64,000 bases of DNA from Arthrobacter crusticola (GTDB lineage Bacteria; Actinomycetota; Actinomycetes; Actinomycetales; Micrococcaceae), in contig NZ_SMTK01000003.1 in NCBI RefSeq assembly GCF_004357995.1, forward strand, positions 682,001 through 746,000. Reading direction: 5' to 3'. A program made the position numbers and the translations under genes. Shown here piece by piece: positions 36,185 through 43,344 of this stretch; the first letter of the stretch is position 1, and each line of letters begins with the position of its first letter. Below the pieces are notes generated by a model. The model was not told the DNA's origin, ran no database searches, and saw only the letters and a program-made list of their open reading frames with translations.

Positions 36185-37788
36185 ACCGGGACCTTTTCGT
36201 CCATCAGGTCACGCAGGTAGTCGGCGGTCTTCTTCGGGTCGCGGGCGGCGAGGGATTCGATCTCGTTGCGGGCCCGTTCGGCCGCGGCCGGTTCCACCGG
36301 CGCGGCCGGGGCCGGCGGCAGCACCACGCCGATCGACGACGTCGTGGGCGCCGGCTCGATCGGGGTGACGGCGGGCAGGTCGAGCTCGAACGGCGCCGCA
36401 AGCGGCCGCTCGCCCAGGTCGATCAGCTCACGGCGCTGGCGACGGTTCCGCACGGCGAAGACGATCACGAGAATGAGCACCAGCAGTACGGCCCCGATGG
36501 CGTAGAACCCGGTGCGCAGCAGCTCGGCGTTCCGGGCCTCCTTCTCGGCGGCCTTTGCCTCGGCCAGGGCGGCGGCGGCCTCGTCGGCTCCGGCGGTGTT
36601 GAACGGCAGGACCTCGACGGCGACGGCGTCCCCGCGCTCGGCGTCGATGCCGGCGGCGGTGTTCACCAGCCCGGTCAGGGCGGCCAGGTCCAGGCCGCGG
36701 GCGGCCTCGGCGTCGAGGGCCACCGAGACGGTCTGCCGGTTAAGCGAGCCGGCGGGGATCGCCGTCGTCTCGGTCGTCTTGTTGAGCGCGTTGTTGCGGG
36801 TGCTGGTTTCGGAGTCGAACGTGCCGTCGCCGTTGCCGCCGTCGGGCACGGCGATATTGTCCGGGCCGAGCACGCCCGCTCCGCCGCCGCCGGTCCCGGT
36901 ATACGTCTCGGTGGTCGTGGACTCGTTCAGCGCCGGGGCGTCCTCGGGGGTGGTGAAGGTTTCCTCGAGCCGTTCCCCGGACTCATTGTTCATGTCCGCG
37001 GCGACGGCCACCGTCGCGTTGCCCGGGCCGAGGACCCGGTCGAGCATGGCCTGGACGGCGCCGGAGACGCGCTGTTCGTAGTTGGAGGCCTGCTTGTCGG
37101 AGGAGCCGGTGGCGCCGACGCCCACGGCGGACAGGACGGTGCCGCGCGAGTCGATGACGGCCACATTCTTGGCCTGCATCCCCTCGAGGGAAGCCGAGGT
37201 CAGGTGCACGATGGCCTGCACCTGGTCGTCGCTGAGTTCGGCGGCGCTGCGGGTCTCGACGAACACGGAGGCGGTGGGGTCGGCCTTTTCCTTGGTGAAC
37301 ACCGTGGCCTCGGGAATGGCGAGCTGCACGGAGGCGGTCTTAACGCCCTCCATCGTCTCGATGGTGGCGGCAAGTTCCCCTTCGAGGGCCCGCTTGTAGG
37401 TGACGGACTGCTGGAACTCGGAGGAGGTCACGCCCATGTCGTCGAGCAGGGAGTAGCCGCCGGTCGATTCGGAGGGAAGCCCCGCGGAGGCGGCCTTCAG
37501 CCGCTGGTCGTAGACGTTCGCCTCGGGCACGAGGATGGTGGAGCCCCCGCTGGTGATTTCGTAGGGCACCCCGTCGGTGCGCAGCTGCTCCACGATGATG
37601 CTCGCGTCCTCCGCCTGGAGCCCCGAGAACAGGGGAGTGTAGGCGGGCTTGGTGAGCCAGGAGGTGAGCAGGACGGAGCCGAGGACGAGGACGGCCACAC
37701 CGAGCAGGGCCAGGGTCTTCTGGGCCAGGGAGAATTCTTTGACCGTCCCGGCCACGCGCGACATCGAGGCCGGCAGGAGCGAGGCCAT
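36181..37788 (-). CDS. fliF: Flagellar MS-ring protein FliF
   Basis: A 535-residue ring protein with membrane helices near both ends (TLALLGVAVLVLGSVLLTSW and FYAIGAVLLVLILVIVFAV). PLFSGLQAEDASIIVEQLR and VPYEITSGGSTILVPEANVY form the ring-building motifs. The C-terminal tail (AARDPKKTADYLRDLMDEK) binds FliG. It overlaps fliE by one nt (TGATG). Confidence 0.95.
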   Translation of the reverse strand: MASLLPASMSRVAGTVKEFSLAQKTLALLGVAVLVLGSVLLTSWLTKPAYTPLFSGLQAEDASIIVEQLRTDGVPYEITSGGSTILVPEANVYDQRLKAASAGLPSESTGGYSLLDDMGVTSSEFQQSVTYKRALEGELAATIETMEGVKTASVQLAIPEATVFTKEKADPTASVFVETRSAAELSDDQVQAIVHLTSASLEGMQAKNVAVIDSRGTVLSAVGVGATGSSDKQASNYEQRVSGAVQAMLDRVLGPGNATVAVAADMNNESGERLEETFTTPEDAPALNESTTTETYTGTGGGGAGVLGPDNIAVPDGGNGDGTFDSETSTRNNALNKTTETTAIPAGSLNRQTVSVALDAEAARGLDLAALTGLVNTAAGIDAERGDAVAVEVLPFNTAGADEAAAALAEAKAAEKEARNAELLRTGFYAIGAVLLVLILVIVFAVRNRRQRRELIDLGERPLAAPFELDLPAVTPIEPAPTTSSIGVVLPPAPAAPVEPAAAERARNEIESLAARDPKKTADYLRDLMDEKVPV

Positions 37789-38093
37789 CAGGCCTGCATC
37801 CGCATGATCTCGTTGAACGCGTCGACGCCCTTGTTGCGGACGGCGGCGACGAGCTCAAGGGACACCGCGGCCCGCGTCGAGGCGATGGTGGCGTCGTGGA
37901 TGTCGTCGAGGTTCCCGCTGGCGGCCTTCAGCGACAGGGTGTCGGACGCGCCCGAGAGGGCCTGCACGTTGTCGACGGCGGCGGTCAGGGCCGAGGCGAA
38001 GGCCGACCCGTCGGTCGAGGGGACCGGGGCGGTGGCGGGCACGTAGCCCGTGGCGGTGATCGCCTGGACGGGGGTCAGCGGTGCGGGGGCCAT
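37788..38093 (-). CDS. fliE: Flagellar hook-basal body protein FliE
   Basis: A 101-residue proximal rod/MS-ring adaptor. The C-terminal half (DTLSLKAASGNLDDIHDATI, RAAVSLELVAAVRNKGVDAF, NEIMRMQA) is typical. It overlaps both flgC and fliF by one nt. Confidence 0.92.
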   Translation of the reverse strand: MAPAPLTPVQAITATGYVPATAPVPSTDGSAFASALTAAVDNVQALSGASDTLSLKAASGNLDDIHDATIASTRAAVSLELVAAVRNKGVDAFNEIMRMQA

Positions 38094-38485
38094 CAGGACC
38101 TTCCAATCTGCAGTGCGGCTTCGTAGGTGGTTTTGGCGCGGTCGACGACGGCGGCGTTGGCCTCGTAGCCTCGCTGGGCCATGATGAGCATCGACATCTG
38201 TTCGCCCATGTCGATGTCGGGGTACCGGACGTAGCCGTCCTCATCGGCCAGGGGGTGGTCGGGTTCGTGGACCATCCGCCCCTCGGCGTCACCCCACTCC
38301 GCCCCGCTGACGTACACCCCGCCGACGCCGGCGCCTTCCTGCGCGACGATGTAGCGGGCCTGGAAGGCGGCACCGTCGGTGCTGGTGGCCGTGTTGATGT
38401 TGGCGAGGTTGTCCGACACGGCGTCGAGCCACTTGCGGTGCACGCTGAGGGAGGTCCCGGCGATGCCGATCGCGTCGAAGGTCAT
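38093..38485 (-). CDS. flgC: Flagellar rod protein FlgC
   Basis: A 130-residue proximal rod protein. The N-terminus FDAIGIAGTSLSVHRKWLDA with DNLANINTA and the C-terminus PDIDMGEQMSMLIMAQRGYE with TYEAALQIGRS are the rod-family ends. The start at 38485 overlaps the flgB stop by one nt. Confidence 0.94.
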   Translation of the reverse strand: MTFDAIGIAGTSLSVHRKWLDAVSDNLANINTATSTDGAAFQARYIVAQEGAGVGGVYVSGAEWGDAEGRMVHEPDHPLADEDGYVRYPDIDMGEQMSMLIMAQRGYEANAAVVDRAKTTYEAALQIGRS

Positions 38486-38826
38486 CAGTTGGTCCTCATC
38501 GCCGTGCGGACATTGTTGAACGTTCCTTCGACGGCGCGTGCCGCAAACTGGTAGCGCAGCACCGTGTCGATATTCGAGAGGGTTTCGGTATCGAGGTTCA
38601 CGTTGTTCCCGTTCAGCTTCGTCGGCTCCAGGGACCGCTGCATCTCGCTCTGGGCGGCGCCGCTGCCGGCGCGCACGGAGGCGGTCAGGGCCTCTTCGAA
38701 CTTGACGCGGCGGGCGGTGTAGCCGGGGGTGTTCACATTGGCGATGTTGCTGGCGATGGCCTTTTGGCGCAGCGCCAGCCCGTCGAGCGCACTGTGAAGT
38801 CCCAGGGAGGTGATGGATTCGAACAC
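38485..38826 (-). CDS. flgB: Flagellar rod protein FlgB
   Basis: A 113-residue proximal rod protein, first gene of the long flgB-flgE transcript. SLGLHSALDGLALRQKAIAS then NIANVNTPGYTARRVKFEEA are diagnostic. The GTG at 38826 follows AAGGCAGG. A two-hairpin leader and a sigma-28-like promoter lie upstream. Confidence 0.94.
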   Translation of the reverse strand: MFESITSLGLHSALDGLALRQKAIASNIANVNTPGYTARRVKFEEALTASVRAGSGAAQSEMQRSLEPTKLNGNNVNLDTETLSNIDTVLRYQFAARAVEGTFNNVRTAMRTN

Positions 38827-38851
38827 GGCGGCCTGCCTTGAGGTGGAGGTG

Positions 38852-38894
38852 CAGGCCGATCGGCGGCCTGGAGGGTGAGCAACGGCTGCTCACC
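38852..38894 (-). promoter_or_regulatory. Two leader hairpins upstream of flgB
   Basis: The ~67-nt leader predicted from the promoter at 38900-38926 holds two perfect stems: TGCTCACC pairing with GGTGAGCA (38874-38894, 5-nt loop) and a 7-bp stem CAGGCCG/CGGCCTG (38852-38870, 5-nt loop). The first begins at the predicted 5' end and may stabilise the mRNA. No GGA in the loops, so not CsrA sites. Confidence 0.5.
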
Positions 38895-38899
38895 AATAC

Positions 38900-38926
38900 C
38901 TATCGGCATCCACTCGGGGTTGGTAA
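38900..38926 (-). promoter_or_regulatory. Sigma-28-like promoter before flgB
   Basis: Minus strand: TTAC (38923-38926), 15-nt spacer, GCCGATAG (38900-38907). It would drive the whole flgB-fliK-flgD-flgE transcript. The -35 and -10 are identical to those before fliM. Confidence 0.62.
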
Positions 38927-39027
38927 GGAAACCCCCGAAAGAACTCGGGTTCCGCCCGGGCACGACGCAGCCGCACCCGGAACCCTGACGCTGGACGGTG
39001 CCGCCGGTCCCTGACACCCTTGGAAAC

Positions 39028-39336
39028 GTGGCAACCGAGGACGACGTGCGGCGCAAATGCCTTTCCCTGCCGGGAGTCACCGAACGGTCGAGCTGGAACC
39101 AGCCGGCCTGGTTCGCGCGCACCCTGATCGCCCGGATGTGGGCCGAGGGCGTGCTGACGGTGAAGACGCAGGAACGCGACGCGCTGCTCGCGGCCGATCC
39201 GGACACGTACTACATCACGCCGCATCACCGGCGTTCGCCCGAACTGGTCCTGGTCCGTCTCGCCCGGGTTGACGTCCCGGAACTGGAGGAGCTGCTCGAG
39301 GAGTCCTACCGGATCGGAGGAGGCAGTCGCTCCTGA
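39028..39336 (+). CDS. MmcQ/YjbR-family protein
   Basis: A 102-residue protein of the YjbR fold: RRKCLSLPGVTERSSWNQPA, then FARTLIARMWAEGVLTVKTQ and TYYITPHH at the C-terminal half. YjbR proteins have a DNA-binding-like double-wing fold but no firm function. The GTG at 39028 fits the family start. It lies on the plus strand between flgB and fliT, an unrelated gene inside the flagellar block. 39337-39536 shows no gene. Confidence 0.82.
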   Translation: MATEDDVRRKCLSLPGVTERSSWNQPAWFARTLIARMWAEGVLTVKTQERDALLAADPDTYYITPHHRRSPELVLVRLARVDVPELEELLEESYRIGGGSRS

Positions 39337-39536
39337 TCAGCTGCCGGCGCCGTCGTGCGGGCCTGCCTCCGCCGCTCCCGACCCGGACCGCTCCCGGCGT
39401 CCGCGGCACCGAAAAGCGGCGTCGGGACCCGAAAGCGACATCCGGGCCGGATATTTCGGCCGTCGCCGTCGTTTCGTGGTCCACTGGTCGCTTTCAGCCG
39501 TGCCGGTCGCATCGGGGCGCGCGGGGGGAGGGGGGC

Positions 39537-39875
39537 TCAGCCCGTGACGTCGAGGCTGCCCGTCCTGGCCAGATCGGCTGAGGCCGACTCGACGGCCCCG
39601 AGGTGGCGGGCCACCGTGGCCCGGGCCTGACCCAGTGCGGACAGGGCGGCCAGCTGGGCCTCGTTCACGCGGCGGGCATGTTCGCGGAGGTCGGCGGGCA
39701 TCGGGCCCAGGCCCTGCGGCGGTTCCCAGGCTGCGATGGCGGGAGCGGGAAGCTGCGGGTCGGACGCGGCGCGCTGGGCTTCGAAAACGACGTCCTCGAG
39801 CTGGGCCAGCGCCGCGGTCCAGCCTGCTCGCCCCAGGGCGCCGGCCCCCTCGGCTCCCGCAGCGTCAGGCCACAC
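39537..39875 (-). CDS. fliT: Probable FliT-type flagellar chaperone
   Basis: A 112-residue Ala-rich helical protein directly after fliS. The GTG at 39875 overlaps the fliS stop by 11 nt. Size and the fliD-fliS-fliT order match FliT, the FliD chaperone, but sequence similarity is weak: WTAALAQLEDVVFEAQRAAS then LREHARRVNEAQLAALSALG are the main helices. The call rests on position and shape. Confidence 0.6.
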   Translation of the reverse strand: MWPDAAGAEGAGALGRAGWTAALAQLEDVVFEAQRAASDPQLPAPAIAAWEPPQGLGPMPADLREHARRVNEAQLAALSALGQARATVARHLGAVESASADLARTGSLDVTG

Positions 39876-40299
39876 CCAGGCTCCCGGCGGATCGGGCCGG
39901 ATCCCAGGAGTTCTGGGCAGGCAGGGAAGCGGAAGCCTCGTGCCAGGCCTCACGCAGCGGCTCAAGCAGGGCGATGCACTCCCGGGTGGCCTTGATGTCG
40001 CGGTGCATGTTGGCCGCCATCAGCGCGTTCGACACGTAGGTGTAGAGCCCGAAAAGGTTCTCCGCTCCGTCCCACGCGTCCTTCTTCAGGGACGAGGACA
40101 GTTCGGCGATGATCTCCTGCGCGTGGAGAAGCTGCGCCGACGCGGCCTGCCAGTTCTCGGCCGCCTGCGCCTGCTCGGCACGGGCCAAGTCGAGCAGAAG
40201 CCGGTCGTAGAGCATGGTGAGCAGCCGTGCCGGTGTCGCGGAGAGGACCGATTCCCGCAGGTACTTCCGGCGTTGGTCGGTGGAGGTGTTCATCATCAT
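39865..40299 (-). CDS. fliS: Flagellin export chaperone FliS
   Basis: A 144-residue four-helix chaperone. YLRESVLSATPARLLTMLYD and RLLLDLARAEQA are the family core, and LFGLYTYVSNALMAANMHRD is the second conserved helix. It keeps flagellin unfolded before export and, in Bacillus, helps release FliW from flagellin. It overlaps fliD by 4 nt. Confidence 0.93.
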   Translation of the reverse strand: MMMNTSTDQRRKYLRESVLSATPARLLTMLYDRLLLDLARAEQAQAAENWQAASAQLLHAQEIIAELSSSLKKDAWDGAENLFGLYTYVSNALMAANMHRDIKATRECIALLEPLREAWHEASASLPAQNSWDPARSAGSLGVA

Positions 40300-41624
40300 T
40301 TCTTTCCGTCACTTCCCTGGGTCGACAGCGAGGCGAGCTGGGCAGTGAGCCAGCTGGACTGGCTGTTCATCGACTGCATGGCCACCTCAAGGGCGACATA
40401 GGTGCTCTTCAGACGGGCCTCGCGGGAGGCCAGCCGGATATCCCAGGCCGCGACCTGGTCGTTGAGACCGCGGACCTGACCCTCGCCGCTGGTGATCTTG
40501 GCCGCAATCATCCCCCCGTATTTATCCGAGGCGGTCTTCCCTGCCGCTTCGAGGCGCGAGCCGATGGTGCGCACCGCTGCGTCTACCGCCGCCGGATCCT
40601 TCGCCAGGGCGGCCTTGAACTTCGCGGGGTCGAACTCCATGGTGCCGTTCTTGGTGATGCTGATGCCGTATTCCGACGGCGAAACGCCGCCGATCGGGGC
40701 CGACGCCGCCGTAAGCAGGCTCTGACCGATGGTCCGAACCGTGCTGTCGGTGGTGAACACCCCGAGGGTGGTGACCGGCTTTCCGTTTGCGTCCGCCGTC
40801 GTCGAGGTCTTCTGCTTGCTCGTGATGTAGGCGAGCACATCGTTGAGGCCCTTAACCAGGGCCTCGGCCTTGGCCGCGATGCCGTCGGCGTCCTGGGCCA
40901 CACTGATGGTGACGGGGGTAGCCGAGACCGCCGCAACGGTGACGGAGAGCCCGGTCTGAAGGTTCGCGAACGTGTTGGTCCCCGAGGTGACCGGCTGTTC
41001 CGCGGCGGTTCCCTTCCACAGGGTGATCTGCGCGTCCTGGGCCGACTGGATCTGGGTGAAGGTTCCCGCGGTCCCGGAGAGGGTGAAGGCCCCGGCCGCG
41101 CCGGTGGCCTTGGAGGTCAGCTGGAGACGGTAGTTGCCGTCACCGGTGGAGACCTTGGTGGCGCTGACGTTGGCGGTGGAGGCATTGACGGCCTTGACGA
41201 CGTCGTCGAGGCTCGTCGACGCAGCGGTGACGGTAACGGCGGTGCCGTTGGCGCCGGTGATGGTCAGGGAGGTGTCGGGCCACTGGGTGAGGGGCGCCGA
41301 GACCGAGCTCTGCTTAGTGGCGAGCCGGTCGATCGTGAAGTCTACGGAACCGGCGGCGGCGCCGGCGCCGGCGGTGGCCGTTGCCGCGGTGGAGGAGGAG
41401 TTGGCGGTGAATAAGGCCAGGGCGCCCGGTTTCGCGGCGGCCGTCGACAGCGCGGTCAGATTGGTGATCCCGGTGTTGAGCGCCTTCAGGGCGTCGACGG
41501 TGGCCTGGGCGCGCACCGATTTGTTGTAGAGGATGTTCTGCGGGATGCGTTCGATGTCCATCATGGCCTTGATAAGCGCTGTCGTATCAAGGTTGCTGGC
41601 AAGTCCGTCCAGTGAAATTCCCAC
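40296..41624 (-). CDS. fliD: Flagellar filament cap protein FliD
   Basis: A 442-residue cap (HAP2). GISLDGLASNLDTTALIKAM and MDIERIPQNILYNK form the N-terminal domain; the C-terminal coiled coil is LNDQVAAWDIRLASREARLK with LEVAMQSMNSQSSWLTAQLA. It lies 124 nt after fliC, past a hairpin, and heads fliD-fliS-fliT. Confidence 0.93.
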   Translation of the reverse strand: MGISLDGLASNLDTTALIKAMMDIERIPQNILYNKSVRAQATVDALKALNTGITNLTALSTAAAKPGALALFTANSSSTAATATAGAGAAAGSVDFTIDRLATKQSSVSAPLTQWPDTSLTITGANGTAVTVTAASTSLDDVVKAVNASTANVSATKVSTGDGNYRLQLTSKATGAAGAFTLSGTAGTFTQIQSAQDAQITLWKGTAAEQPVTSGTNTFANLQTGLSVTVAAVSATPVTISVAQDADGIAAKAEALVKGLNDVLAYITSKQKTSTTADANGKPVTTLGVFTTDSTVRTIGQSLLTAASAPIGGVSPSEYGISITKNGTMEFDPAKFKAALAKDPAAVDAAVRTIGSRLEAAGKTASDKYGGMIAAKITSGEGQVRGLNDQVAAWDIRLASREARLKSTYVALEVAMQSMNSQSSWLTAQLASLSTQGSDGKK

Positions 41625-41669
41625 GCGGGTGGCTCCTCAAAGCGTCGGTTGGTGATGGCGGTGGAAACG

Positions 41670-41731
41670 GGAACCGCCGGCGGCGGCACAGGCGGGCTGG
41701 GATGCCCCGCCCGGCTGCCACCGGCGGTTCC
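41670..41731 (-). terminator. fliC terminator/attenuator hairpin
   Basis: An 11-bp stem (GGAACCGCCGG at 41670-41680 with CCGGCGGTTCC at 41721-41731) encloses a second GGCGGG/CCCGCC stem. It lies 17 nt after the fliC stop and would let fliC be expressed above fliD. Confidence 0.6.
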
Positions 41732-41748
41732 GTTATGAAGCAGCCGGT

Positions 41749-42612
41749 TTAGCCGAGGAGCTTCAGGACGCTCTGGGTGGACTGGTTCGCCTGGGCGAGC
41801 ATCGAAACGCCGGCCTGGGAGAGGATGTTGGCCTTGGTGAACTTGACCATCTCCTCCGCCATGTCGGTGTCGCGGATGCGGGATTCGGCGGCGGCCAGGT
41901 TCTCCTTGGAGACCGCGAGGGACTTGCCCGCGGACTCGAGGCGGTTCTGGGAAGCACCCAGCTCCGAACGCTGTGCAGAGACGGCGGCGATCGCAACGTC
42001 CAGTGCGGCGACCGTGGTCGTCGCGCCGGCCGAGGTGGCGACATTGAAGCCGGTTGCTCCGGTGACGCTGGAGAAGACCGGTCCGCCGCCGTTGATGCTG
42101 GCGTTGGCGTCGCCGAGGTTCACCGAGATGGTGTTGTCGGCGGCACCGTCGGCGCCAACCTGCAGGCTGATGACACCGGCGGTTCCGGCGGTACCGTCGA
42201 GGAGCTTGATGCCGTTGAAGTTGGTGGACGAGGTGATGCGGGCAAGTTCCTCACCGAGGGCATCGGCTTCGGTCTTGATCGCGGTGCGCGACTGGGCGTT
42301 GTTCGAGTCGTTGCCGCCCTGGACAGCCAGGTCGCGCATACGGTGCAGGATCGAGTGGACCTCGGTCAGTGCGCCTTCAGCGGTCTGGATGACGGAGATG
42401 CCGTCCTGGGCGTTGCGCTGGGCAACTCCGAGGCCCGAGACCTGCGAGCGCAGGCCCTCGGAGATGGACAGGCCGGCAGCGTCGTCGGCAGCACGGTTGA
42501 TGCGAAGGCCGCTGGAGAGCTTCTCCAGGGACTTGCTCAGGTCGTTCTGCGTGTTGGACAGGGCGCGGAAAGCGTTGTTCGCCGCGGTGTTGGTATTGAT
42601 CTGCATACCCAT
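41749..42612 (-). CDS. fliC: Flagellin
   Basis: A 287-residue flagellin with short variable centre. The N-terminal D0/D1 region (QINTNTAANNAFRALSNTQN, LEKLSSGLRINRAADDAAG) and the C-terminal end (MVKFTKANILSQAGVSMLAQ, ANQSTQSVLKLLG) are canonical. Only one flagellin gene is present in the window. The strong GGAGGA ribosome-binding site, the upstream GGA-loop hairpin and the sigma-28-like promoter all point to tight late-class control. Confidence 0.96.
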   Translation of the reverse strand: MGMQINTNTAANNAFRALSNTQNDLSKSLEKLSSGLRINRAADDAAGLSISEGLRSQVSGLGVAQRNAQDGISVIQTAEGALTEVHSILHRMRDLAVQGGNDSNNAQSRTAIKTEADALGEELARITSSTNFNGIKLLDGTAGTAGVISLQVGADGAADNTISVNLGDANASINGGGPVFSSVTGATGFNVATSAGATTTVAALDVAIAAVSAQRSELGASQNRLESAGKSLAVSKENLAAAESRIRDTDMAEEMVKFTKANILSQAGVSMLAQANQSTQSVLKLLG

Positions 42613-42618
42613 GATCTA

Positions 42619-42662
42619 TTCCTCCATGAATTGTTGTGTAGCGTCGGGCCCATCCTTGGGCC
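42619..42662 (-). promoter_or_regulatory. Candidate CsrA-binding leader of fliC
   Basis: On the minus strand the leader holds a hairpin GGCCC-AAGGAT-GGGCC (42647-42662) with GGA in its loop; the core CAAGGATG matches the CsrA consensus CARGGAUG. About 22 nt downstream is GGAGGA (42620-42625), the ribosome-binding site, a second GGA site. Paired upstream-hairpin and Shine-Dalgarno sites are the layout known for the Bacillus hag leader. Confidence 0.6.
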
Positions 42663-42674
42663 TTACGCAGAGAA

Positions 42675-42701
42675 CAATCGGCGGCTCCGGCGGCGGCGTT
42701 A
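42675..42701 (-). promoter_or_regulatory. Sigma-28-like promoter of fliC
   Basis: Minus strand: TAAC (42698-42701), 15-nt spacer, GCCGATTG (42675-42682), against the sigma-28 consensus TAAA-N15-GCCGATAA. The predicted start near 42668 leaves a ~56-nt leader. Confidence 0.65.
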
Positions 42702-42755
42702 GCAGAATGCGAAAGTTTTTTTCGAAGTCCCCGGGCCGGGCCCGACGGCGGCGGC

Positions 42756-42803
42756 GCACCTTACATCGGCCGGCATCCCGCCGATGGTTTCTACGTAAGG
42801 TGC
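42756..42803 (+). promoter_or_regulatory. flgN-flgK-flgL promoter inside a nested dyad
   Basis: TTAC (42761-42764), 15-nt spacer and GCCGATGG (42780-42787) form a sigma-28-like promoter on the plus strand. It overlaps a perfect 9-bp inverted repeat (GCACCTTAC at 42756-42764, GTAAGGTGC at 42795-42803) with an inner ATCGGC/GCCGAT pair. The dyad lies between divergent fliC and flgN and could be an operator. Confidence 0.5.
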
Positions 42804-42851
42804 GGCAGCAGGAAGCGACCGCTGAGCCAATCTAGGAGAGTCTTAGGCACT

Positions 42852-43334
42852 ATGGGAATCCAGGAGCTATCAGCCCAGCTCTGGCATGAGCGTGAACTGC
42901 TTGAACTTCTGATGTTCAAGCTCGAGGAGGAGCAACTCCTGCTCACGGCCGGGAAGACGCGCTGGCTGCAGCATGCAACCCGCGAGGTCGAGGGCGCCGT
43001 CGCCCTGCTGCGGGCCAGCGGCCTGGCCCGCGACGTCGAGGTGCTCAACGTCGCGGCCGAGTGGGGTGCCGGAGAGAACGCCACGCTGCGCGAACTGGTG
43101 CAGCACGCGCCCGAAGGCCCCTGGGCGGACATCCTCTCGCGGCACCTGCAGGTGATGACGGAGCAGACCGAACGCATTAAGGAACTCCGGGACGCCAACG
43201 CCCAGTTCCTCCGCACCGCGGCCCGGTCCACCCAGGAGGCCCTGGCCGGACACCGTGCGGAGGCCGGCACCTACGATGCCCGCGGCATGACCGCCGGTGT
43301 CGACACGTCACGGCTGATCGACACGAGGGTATGA
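42852..43334 (+). CDS. flgN: Flagellar export chaperone FlgN
   Basis: A 160-residue helical protein: ELSAQLWHERELLELLMFKL is the FlgN start and TEQTERIKELRDANAQFLRT its second helix. FlgN is the chaperone of FlgK and FlgL, which follow it. An AGGAGAG site precedes the ATG. Confidence 0.88.
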   Translation: MGIQELSAQLWHERELLELLMFKLEEEQLLLTAGKTRWLQHATREVEGAVALLRASGLARDVEVLNVAAEWGAGENATLRELVQHAPEGPWADILSRHLQVMTEQTERIKELRDANAQFLRTAARSTQEALAGHRAEAGTYDARGMTAGVDTSRLIDTRV

Positions 43335-43344
43335 GGGAGGCGTC

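Noticed and set aside
42756-42803. Second sigma-28 promoter on the minus strand of the flgN dyad
   Set aside because: Reading the other strand the TTAC and GCCGAT elements are 24 nt apart instead of 15.
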